Under the pieces are notes generated by a model. The model had not been told where the DNA came from and made no database searches. It saw nothing but the letters and a program-made list of their open reading frames with translations. A DNA stretch of 6,412 bases, from NCBI GenBank assembly GCA_035630195.1, contig DASQLD010000548.1, forward strand, positions 1 through 6,412. The letters run 5' to 3'. Shown here piece by piece: positions 1 to 5,335 of this stretch. A program made the position numbers and the translations under genes. How positions within the stretch are numbered: position 1 is the first letter of the stretch; each line of letters begins with the position of its first letter. This DNA is from DASQDN01 sp035630195 (lineage in GTDB: Bacteria > Acidobacteriota > Terriglobia > Bryobacterales > Bryobacteraceae).

Positions 1-1
1 G

Positions 2-1846
2 GCGGAAGCGGAGGACAAGGCGGGGGTATCAGGAAGGTGGAAATACGTTCTGGAATGCTCGGAGATTGCGACGGCTATGGCTTGGCGTGCGCTCTGCCGT
101 TCAGCGTGGACCGGGAAGATCGATGAAAAGACTTTAGACACGGCCATAACCTGTTCACGGAATCTCGCCTTGGTCTGCAATGTGACCGGCGAGATCCATT
201 TCCGTCTGCGCCTAAAGATCTACCGCCAGGCTATCCGCCTCGCCACTAACGACTCCTCTCTGCACCGTTATCTGGCCATGGAATACAGCGAGAATAAACG
301 CAGTCGAGCCGCCATCCTTGAGTTCGAACACGCAGCGCGGCTTTTTCCTTCCGCGGCCAACTGGCTGACGCTCTCCCAGCAGTACGCTTCCAATGGCCGG
401 AAGCAGGAGGCGAGAGATGCAATTGAGGAGGCATCGAACCTGGCGTGGGGCGTCGAAGTAACGACACTCGGGGAGATTGAGAAACAAGCAGGTATTCTCG
501 GTGTGAAAGCATCAGAGGCCAGTCTGTATAAGCTGCATTGGGAACTCGATAAGGAGCATAATCCCAAACCAAAAGAGACAGAGGAGGAGTGCGCCAAACG
601 GCTGGAAGGCAGGCTTCAGAATGAAGCACCAACGATCCGCGGACGCCTTCGCGTACGAATCGGTGAACTGCTGGCGAGCCGCGACACGCAAAGCGCCAAG
701 CAGTATCTCCAGCAGGGTATCGAGGAGTTGGAGAAGGCAGTGCCGGTCAGTGATCGGCATCCCTTCTTCCACGAGCTGTTGTCAAACGCGTATCGCCTGA
801 GCGGCAATCATGAACAGGCCTTGGTTCGCGCAACCCGCGCCGTGGCGTTAGAACCTCTCCAGGCTCGCTGGCGGCAACTATTGGCCAATGTACTGGTGGC
901 GTTAGAAGACTATGAGAATGCGGAGCAGGAATGGAGAACTGCCCATAACCTGGCCCCTTCCGATCCCGGACCTTTGCGAGGAATTGCTCAGAGTTATTGG
1001 ATGCGGGGAGTATATTTCCCCCAGCAGCGTAGCGCGGCGTTCCAGAGAGTGGTGGAGTTTTTCCAAGATGAACTCAGCATCATCGCGCAGCAGCCGATGA
1101 CAGAGGGCGGCTCCAAGAAAAACATCGAGCAGCGGGCGCTGGTGCATTACTGGCTCGGGAGGTTCTATACCGAGCTCAACAGTTACGACGACGCGCTCTC
1201 GCACTTGAAAATCTCGCTGGCTCTGGGATTTAAGCCTTTGGAGACACGAGTCGCGCTGGGAGACGCGTACCTGGCGTACTGTTTGAATAACGAAGCGGAA
1301 GATTTCTTTGCGGCCGCCCTTCGCACGGCGCGCACCCTCCGGCGGTCTGTGGGGCGTGTTGATCGCCCTGCGGATGCGAACGGAGAAGACCAGCCGATCG
1401 CGCAGTGGCTAGTGTATAGCCATACCGGGCTGGCGACATCATTCGCGGATCGGAGTATCCGCCTACAGAATGCGCGCCGGCATGTTCACTACGCGGCGCG
1501 TTATTTGAAGCACGTTGGAAAGTCGGAACAGGTGATGCTGCTGGCTCTGGAGCGAGATATCCGAGGATGGGTGCAGTTGCGGACTGACCCGCTGGGCAAC
1601 CAGCACATCACGGAGGCGATCACCGAACTTCAATGCTCGCTGGCATTGAGGGCTGATCCACAAACTCATTATCATCTTGCCGAAGCGTATCTGGCGCACG
1701 CGCTTGCGCATCCATTGGCACGCGCGTCGAGCTTGAGCAAGGCACGGGAGAACAGCGTGCTGGCACGGCAGTTGGATTTTCGCGGCAATTTGCAGAAGCG
1801 GCTGGACGAGCTGGTGGCGCGCATCGACGCGGCTAGTGTAGCGTGA
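2..1846 (+). CDS. TPR-repeat protein, 5' end outside window
   Basis: A long frame encodes helical pairs typical of tetratricopeptide repeats, counting residues from the ATG at 77: about 63-125, 229-296, 354-421 and a last one near 527-560. Repeat signatures such as HYWLGRFYTELNSYDDAL and LANVLVALEDYENAEQEW are visible. TPR domains are protein-interaction scaffolds; no catalytic domain, signal peptide or membrane segment is seen, so a cytoplasmic adaptor role is inferred. The frame stays open for 25 codons upstream of position 77 to the window edge, and these residues (including GRWKYVLECSEIATA) read like protein. I therefore think the ATG at 77 is internal and an N-terminal portion is missing. 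That unseen part could carry an effector or sensor domain. The gene ends convergently with the remnants at 1869-2006 and is probably host or neighbouring DNA, not part of the minus-strand element. Confidence 0.88.
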   Translation, partial: AEAEDKAGVSGRWKYVLECSEIATAMAWRALCRSAWTGKIDEKTLDTAITCSRNLALVCNVTGEIHFRLRLKIYRQAIRLATNDSSLHRYLAMEYSENKRSRAAILEFEHAARLFPSAANWLTLSQQYASNGRKQEARDAIEEASNLAWGVEVTTLGEIEKQAGILGVKASEASLYKLHWELDKEHNPKPKETEEECAKRLEGRLQNEAPTIRGRLRVRIGELLASRDTQSAKQYLQQGIEELEKAVPVSDRHPFFHELLSNAYRLSGNHEQALVRATRAVALEPLQARWRQLLANVLVALEDYENAEQEWRTAHNLAPSDPGPLRGIAQSYWMRGVYFPQQRSAAFQRVVEFFQDELSIIAQQPMTEGGSKKNIEQRALVHYWLGRFYTELNSYDDALSHLKISLALGFKPLETRVALGDAYLAYCLNNEAEDFFAAALRTARTLRRSVGRVDRPADANGEDQPIAQWLVYSHTGLATSFADRSIRLQNARRHVHYAARYLKHVGKSEQVMLLALERDIRGWVQLRTDPLGNQHITEAITELQCSLALRADPQTHYHLAEAYLAHALAHPLARASSLSKARENSVLARQLDFRGNLQKRLDELVARIDAASVA

Positions 1847-1855
1847 ACCTCGCAG

Positions 1856-1881
1856 GGGCATCGCCCGTTCAAGGTTCGGGC
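1856..1881. terminator. Possible weak hairpin between convergent genes
   Basis: Just after the TPR stop, GCCCG (1863-1867) pairs with CGGGC (1877-1881) across a 9-nt loop. An alternative fold pairs GGGC (1856-1859) with GCCC (1863-1866) across ATC. Neither strand has a T-run after the stem, so this is a poor intrinsic terminator. It lies in the 22-bp gap between two convergent stop codons and overlaps the minus-strand stop at 1869-1871. Position is the main argument for it. Confidence 0.2.
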
Positions 1882-2006
1882 TTGTCGTCCGGCTCCCTCA
1901 ACTCGGTTTCGATCTCTTCGCATTCTAGGAAGCGTTTACGGTACGGACTTTGGCACGTCCCATTGGGCGCTTCGGTACAGTGCTGAGTCTCGCACTCCTG
2001 GGCCAG
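1869..2006 (-). pseudogene. Coding-like C-terminal fragment, no start codon
   Basis: Reading leftward from 2006, 45 sense codons run to a TGA at 1871-1869. The peptide begins LAQECETQHCTEAPNGTCQ and ends ELREPDDKPEP. It has four cysteines and a strongly acidic, proline-rich tail, the composition of a real soluble C-terminus. There is no usable start: TAA (2009-2007) directly precedes it and a TGA lies two codons further upstream. The same frame upstream of those stops still reads protein-like (SFKDALDPAV). I read it as the end of a decayed gene in the distal part of the minus-strand operon. I do not recognise the family. Chance coding character in a short stretch is the main alternative. Confidence 0.4.
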
Positions 2007-2009
2007 TTA

Positions 2010-2350
2010 CGCGTCTCAGACTGCGGGATCTAGCGCATCCTTGAACGAGATTGCGCCCAGGTCAGGTAGTCTGTTCGACCTTTGGTGAAAACCATGGAAA
2101 AATCTTTGGCTCTGTTTGCTTTGTGAGCTTTCGGTGAGAGTGCGTGGATTACAGGCAGTAGCCTTGGGTGACCCCGTAATGCCAGTCGCTGATGGCTTCT
2201 TTGGTTGATTCGTCTGGATCGACGGTGCCCAGTCGAGAGAGAGGGTCCGCCATTTCACACCGCCCCGCCCAGCGCCCATTGAGTGTCCGAGATGTGGCAC
2301 GCACATTCCGGTGCCCCTCTGTTTTCCGCCTCATCGGAATGGTGGCAGCT
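2010..2350 (-). other. Gene-poor stretch with tiny minus-strand ORFs
   Basis: No intact recognisable gene is seen here. Two tiny minus-strand ORFs read somewhat like protein. One has 34 codons (2253-2149): it starts MADPLSRLGTVDPDES, ends TQGYCL, and has a G-rich stretch upstream of its ATG. The other has 21 codons (2095-2030), includes GRTDYLTWAQ, and has no Shine-Dalgarno sequence. A longer overlapping minus-strand ORF (2306-2016) is rich in Ser, Pro, Gly and Gln and looks like an artefact, except that its last residues share a frame with the fragment at 1869-2006. Taken together this looks like decayed coding DNA at the distal end of the element. Confidence 0.3.
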
Positions 2351-2535
2351 TCAACTCGGCCCACGTTTTGAAGCATTGCCATTGTATCCGGTGTCTCTCT
2401 CCGAGCAGCCAAAATACCTTATAGACGTGTCGCACATGTGATCGGCCACGATGTAGGTCATGCTGGGACGACGCTAACGGTAGCGGTCGACTTGGTGTTG
2501 GGATCTGCGTGACATTTTGGGCACTCACGTGGCAC
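2351..2535 (-). pseudogene. Probable split zinc-knuckle small protein
   Basis: A GTG at 2535 opens a 25-codon frame starting VPRECPKCHADPNT, with a Cys-x2-Cys zinc knuckle, ending in TGA at 2460-2458. That stop overlaps an ATG (2461-2459) in the next frame, which runs 36 codons to 2351. The second piece contains MCDTSIRYFGC. A zinc ribbon needs a second Cys pair: CDTS would become CDTC by one base change. The two halves together therefore look like one 60-residue zinc-ribbon protein broken by a frameshift and a Cys-to-Ser change. Alternatively the ATGA overlap is genuine coupling of two very small genes. The first frame begins 17 nt after the upstream gene's stop, so it fits the operon. AGGAG lies only one base before the GTG, which is poor spacing. 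Confidence 0.33.
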
Positions 2536-2551
2536 GCTCCTGCTCGCCCGT

Positions 2552-2707
2552 CTAACGACTGAGCACAAGGCGCGCCCACCGAACCGCAAGCCCGTCTTCG
2601 CCGTATCGATCTGCGTCCGCGATGATCACGAGCGCCGCCCTCAGATTATCGACATCGATTTTTTCGCGCTTGGTTTTTACAGCCTTGTCAGTGATCGCTC
2701 GTTTCAT
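2552..2707 (-). CDS. 51-aa hypothetical protein coupled to terminase
   Basis: The ATG (2707-2705) overlaps the terminase TGA (2706-2704) as ATGA, the classic arrangement for translational coupling, so I choose this start over a longer in-frame one at 2764 that would lie inside the terminase gene. The product starts MKRAITDKAVKTKREKIDVD and ends RWARLVLSR. It has a basic N-terminus and a predicted helical remainder (NLRAALVIIADADRYGEDG). No known domain is recognised. No clear Shine-Dalgarno is visible, which fits dependence on ribosomes finishing terL. Its place suggests a packaging accessory or the first gene of a downstream morphogenesis block, but that is inference. Confidence 0.62.
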   Translation of the reverse strand: MKRAITDKAVKTKREKIDVDNLRAALVIIADADRYGEDGLAVRWARLVLSR

Positions 2708-3930
2708 AGCCACATCGCCCGAGCCTTTACCTGCTTCTGGATGACTCCTGAAACCGCTGCCCAAGCGATTGCGAGCGCCATCACTGTATCGTCATGCCCA
2801 CCGTGAGGAGCCGAGTAGCGCACTAACCCCGTAATTGTTTTGCTGGCCGAAAATGCTAGCAATTCCGCTATCAAAATCGAATCGTTCGGAATTTTGATGT
2901 CCCGCCGCTCAAAGGCCAACGCTAGCGCCTCGATTGCAGCCGCTTTAGAGCTATTGGTCGCCGTCCACGGCGTTATGTTAAGCCCATCTCTCTGGAGTTG
3001 TTCGATAACAGGTGTGCCGATGCTATTCGCCTCCGCAATGACCTGAATGGGCTTCCAGCGCTCATGTAGAGCCTTCACTCGTCCTAATTGCAGCGAGTAC
3101 TCAAGCTTCGTGAATCGTTCGAGATGAACCAACTCACGCGCCTTCACATCAACAACTGCGATCGCAGTGAAATCGTTGCTCCTGCCCCAATCAATGCCGA
3201 AAACGATCTCCGTTCCTCTCGTCGGCTCCCGCTTAGCGCCCATCCGTATCGCGTCATGAACATGCCGAAAGACGCTATCGCCGGCATCAACAAATTGCGC
3301 CAGGAATTCTTGCGCAAAGGCTCCCTGGGTCATGTCTGCCCGAGCAGCCTCGATCTCGTCTGGATCGATGTACGGATTTGTCGTTGTTGGCAACTGCCAG
3401 GATGCCCAGTCTTCGTTCTCGGGGTCCTGTCCCAAGTCGTGCAGCGTTTTGAAATAGTTGAACCCGCGAGGCGTCGACAAAAACCACGCTTCGCCTTTCA
3501 AATCCGCCAAGCATGGCCGTATAGCCTGTTGCCAAGCGGTTTGTAAGTGCGGGACCGCCGCGGCTTCGTCAATTACTGCGCTCGCATACTTGCGTCCCCG
3601 GACAACATCAGAGCTATCGAGCGAGAACATGTCGATCACGCCGCCGCCAAGCAACTCAAGCCGGTGTTCATCAGCATTGCGAGTTACGATGACAGGCTGC
3701 AAAGTGTTTTGCAGTTCGCGCCATGTCTCCTGTAGCTGGCGGTATATCGGTGCAAACCATGCGACAGGCTTCCCCTCCAAAGCTGGCTTGATCAATCGAT
3801 CCTGTCCCGCGACCGTCTTTCCCCACCGCCGGCCACAGCAGAGAACATTAAACCGACGCGCCTCTTCAAACACACGCTTCTGTGCCGCATGTGGTTCGGG
3901 AAGCAGAAGCCTGATCGTTTTAGGGTTCAT
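2704..3930 (-). CDS. terL: Phage terminase large subunit (TerL)
   Basis: TerL is the ATP-driven motor and nuclease that threads phage DNA into a procapsid and cuts it. In the 408-residue product (ATG at 3930), Walker A is GRRWGKT (33-39), Walker B is ASAVIDEAAA (D121, E122), and the coupling motif is STPRG (152-156). The C-terminal RNase H-fold nuclease shows IDWGRSNDFTAI (D247), VIAEANS (E300) and HGGHDDTVMALA (D380/D381). All three catalytic acids are present, so the enzyme looks intact, though slightly shorter than many TerL proteins. The ATG at 3930 has AGGT about 9 nt upstream and overlaps the preceding TerS stop by 11 bp; a TTG at 3957 would add nine residues without better support. No portal or capsid gene follows, which is unusual. 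Confidence 0.93.
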   Translation of the reverse strand: MNPKTIRLLLPEPHAAQKRVFEEARRFNVLCCGRRWGKTVAGQDRLIKPALEGKPVAWFAPIYRQLQETWRELQNTLQPVIVTRNADEHRLELLGGGVIDMFSLDSSDVVRGRKYASAVIDEAAAVPHLQTAWQQAIRPCLADLKGEAWFLSTPRGFNYFKTLHDLGQDPENEDWASWQLPTTTNPYIDPDEIEAARADMTQGAFAQEFLAQFVDAGDSVFRHVHDAIRMGAKREPTRGTEIVFGIDWGRSNDFTAIAVVDVKARELVHLERFTKLEYSLQLGRVKALHERWKPIQVIAEANSIGTPVIEQLQRDGLNITPWTATNSSKAAAIEALALAFERRDIKIPNDSILIAELLAFSASKTITGLVRYSAPHGGHDDTVMALAIAWAAVSGVIQKQVKARAMWL

Positions 3931-4309
3931 TGATGTTGACCTGTGGGGCGTAGACAATCTCGATCCTGAGCGGCGTCTGACCGCCTTCGACCGGGATACC
4001 GCTGGGCTTTAGGATCGCGTCGAGGATAGCGCGCGCCGCTGCAATCTCGGCCGCAGGGACACCGCATCGTAGGTTGCGTGACAACGCTTTGACTGCATTC
4101 TGAGATGCCAGCCGCAGTTGGTTGATGGTTTCGCTCAGTGCTTCTTCGCGAGCAGCGTCCAATGCTGCAGAGAACTCGGGCTTCTTGAGCCAGGAGCGTA
4201 GGGTTTCAGGAGCGATGTTGATGCTCTTTGCCGCATCGGTAACCCGAGCGTGTGACATCAGCGCGACAATGGCGCGGTCAAACAATAGCGGCAGCTTCTG
4301 CAAACTCAC
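3920..4309 (-). CDS. Small-terminase-like HTH protein (TerS)
   Basis: This 129-residue protein has an N-terminal helix-turn-helix (about 10-42, including ARVTDAAKSINIAPETLRSW), then a long helical stretch (about 45-100), then an extended C-terminal tail ending VYAPQVNINEP. This is the layout of small terminase subunits, which recognise the pac/cos site through the HTH, oligomerise through the helices, and hand DNA to TerL through the tail. It sits immediately before terL with an 11-bp overlap, and this context is strong support. The HTH resembles the phage phBC6A51-type family. The start is GTG (4309), 22 nt after the recombinase stop, with no strong Shine-Dalgarno; no in-frame upstream ATG exists in that gap. 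A DNA-binding regulator is the alternative. Confidence 0.75.
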   Translation of the reverse strand: MSLQKLPLLFDRAIVALMSHARVTDAAKSINIAPETLRSWLKKPEFSAALDAAREEALSETINQLRLASQNAVKALSRNLRCGVPAAEIAAARAILDAILKPSGIPVEGGQTPLRIEIVYAPQVNINEP

Positions 4310-4331
4310 GAAGCACCGCCGAAGCTTGAGC

Positions 4332-4928
4332 TTACTGGGCTGTCAGTCGTGCTGCAGAGGTTTTGCTGATGGAAAACGCATCGGCTATCTGCGCTATCGA
4401 TGCGCCGTTTGCCCGCATTTCCAGGGCGCTGGTGCGATCGAGTACCAACTTCGGTCGTCCGCCTATCCTGCCGGCCTTGCGCGCACGTTCTAAGCCCGCC
4501 AGGGTGCGCTCCGACAAACGGATGCGTTCCTGTTTCGCGATTACGGCCAAGATCGCCAATACCGCATCTTTGAAGAGACCGCAGGAGTCGAGATACTGCT
4601 CGGTGAATGAACGCCAACCCACTCCATAGCTCGTGAGGCGCTCTAGATGGTGCAATGTCTCGCTGACACCCTCGCGCGAGAAGCGATCGAGCGACCAGAA
4701 CAACACGATATCGAAATTGCGCTTGGATGCGTCTTCGAACAAACGCTTGAATGCTTTGCGATGACTGTTCTTGGCAGATGCTTCGTCGATGTACTGGCCA
4801 GTGATGCTCCAGCCCTGCTGTGTTGCTACGAAGTCTCGGAGTTGCGATAGCTGGTTCTCGCAATCCTGCCCCTTTCCGACGGTCGAAACTCTTCCGTACA
4901 ACGCGGCTCGCACCACCTGTTTTTGCAT
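4332..4928 (-). CDS. Serine recombinase, resolvase/invertase type
   Basis: This 198-residue protein matches the compact resolvase/invertase family. It has the N-terminal catalytic motif YGRVST (R13, nucleophile Ser15), the conserved LDRFSR block (D81, R82, R85), the helix E segment with QERIRLSERTLAGL (133-146), and a GGRPK hinge (156-160). A C-terminal HTH follows (about 175-198, ASIAQIADAFSISKTSAARL). It cuts and rejoins both strands at short inverted-repeat sites through a 5' phosphoserine link. Length and domain order are those of resolvases and invertases, not of large serine integrases (450 aa or more). No transposase is nearby, so it probably resolves multimers, inverts a segment, or integrates the element. 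The ATG at 4928 gives the normal N-terminus, but no Shine-Dalgarno precedes it. A near-palindrome at 4939-4962, just upstream, is a candidate target or operator. Confidence 0.92.
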   Translation of the reverse strand: MQKQVVRAALYGRVSTVGKGQDCENQLSQLRDFVATQQGWSITGQYIDEASAKNSHRKAFKRLFEDASKRNFDIVLFWSLDRFSREGVSETLHHLERLTSYGVGWRSFTEQYLDSCGLFKDAVLAILAVIAKQERIRLSERTLAGLERARKAGRIGGRPKLVLDRTSALEMRANGASIAQIADAFSISKTSAARLTAQ

Positions 4929-4938
4929 GTGAGTAGCG

Positions 4939-4962
4939 TACCATAAACGTTCGTTTTTGGTA
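4939..4962. promoter_or_regulatory. Near-palindrome, candidate recombinase site/operator
   Basis: TACCATAAACG (4939-4949) and CGTTTTTGGTA (4952-4962) are inverted repeats with one mismatch in 11, separated by TT. The 24-bp size and two-base centre match the crossover sites of serine recombinases, which cut with a 2-bp overhang at the dyad. It starts 11 bp upstream of the recombinase ATG, where binding would also repress the gene. A weak -10-like TATGGT (minus strand) lies in the arm, so autoregulation is plausible. Confidence 0.5.
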
Positions 4963-5010
4963 GAGACGAAGGTGTGACTGCAAGTTGCTTGTTTTCAGCA
5001 TTTGACCGTT

Positions 5011-5042
5011 CCGAATCACGCACCGTTTTTGGTACGATTCGG
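5011..5042. repeat. Inverted repeat enclosing second arm copy
   Basis: CCGAATC (5011-5017) and GATTCGG (5036-5042) form a perfect 7-bp inverted repeat. Between them CGTTTTTGGTA (5024-5034) is an exact copy of the right arm of the 4939-4962 palindrome, 72 bp away in the same orientation. ACC (5022-5024) and GGT (5031-5033) could pair inside it. Resolvases often use such accessory subsites, so this may be a second binding site; it could also be a small hairpin in the leader RNA. Confidence 0.4.
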
Positions 5043-5235
5043 GCTTCAAAGACGTCGGCGCGCTGGCTGTTGAGCGTGCACTACGAAAAAAGACTAAAGC
5101 GCGACAAGGGTTGGCCGATAAGCCAGTTGGGTCGCTGAAGCCTCTACGTGGTGTCCAGTAATTCGGAGGGGGACAACATGTATTCGTGAGGCTGCGACCC
5201 GCCACCCCTTTTGTGTCAATCATCATTTGAAAACT
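5043..5235. other. Unassigned intergenic DNA
   Basis: No gene is supported between the recombinase leader and the repeat array. Short plus-strand reading frames exist (one with a purine-rich GGAGGGGG before ATG at 5178 but a stop three codons later). One TGTCC/GGACA inverted repeat (5152-5156, 5171-5175) echoes the GGAC array to the right. A six-base A-run (plus strand) at 5086-5091 gives a T-run in the minus-strand transcript but has no stem directly before it. Confidence 0.3.
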
Positions 5236-5335
5236 CCGGACGGACGCCCGGACGGACACTCTCTATAGAGAGAGAGTGTGTCCGCCGCCGGGTTGCGGAC
5301 AGTCCGCCCGGACATTCGGGACACTTTGTCCGTCC
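5236..5335. repeat. GGAC/GTCC array with long hairpin, origin candidate
   Basis: Eleven GGAC or GTCC tetramers fall within 100 bp: GGAC at 5238, 5242, 5250, 5254, 5297, 5310, 5319 and GTCC at 5280, 5302, 5328, 5332. CCGGACGGACGC (5236-5247) is followed directly by CCGGACGGACAC (5248-5259), a 12-bp tandem repeat. CCCGG-A-CGGACAC-TCTCT (5247-5264) pairs with AGAGA-GT-GTGTCCG-CCG-CCGGG (5271-5292) to make a long bulged stem with loop ATAGAG. The array ends at the base next to the ATPase stop codon. Iteron-like spacing beside a RepA-like ATPase suggests a replication origin or initiator-binding site. A transcription terminator or attenuator is less likely because no T-run follows the stem directly. 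Confidence 0.5.

Noticed and set aside
1863..1930. T-loop-like GGTTCGGGC as part of a tRNA
   Set aside because: No acceptor, anticodon or D-arm pairing could be built around it.
2472..2485. Small hairpin CGCTA-ACGG-TAGCG
   Set aside because: A 5-bp stem without T-run inside the split zinc-knuckle frame; easily expected by chance.
3458..4012. Plus-strand 184-codon frame
   Set aside because: Antisense to the terminase gene with low-complexity Ser/Arg/Cys composition; TerL motifs on the other strand explain the openness.
5046..5138. Plus-strand peptide ending HYEKRLKRDKGWPISQLGR
   Set aside because: It reads somewhat like protein, but has no clear start or ribosome site and no recognised family.
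5214..5219. Perfect TTGACA (minus strand) as a -35 box
   Set aside because: No -10-like hexamer lies 16-18 nt downstream, where the sequence is GC-rich.
4306..5259. Minus-strand 317-codon frame starting MSVRASVRSF
   Set aside because: It overlaps the recombinase in another frame, is rich in Arg, Ser and Pro, shows no domain, and crosses the repeat-rich intergenic DNA. It is a shadow.
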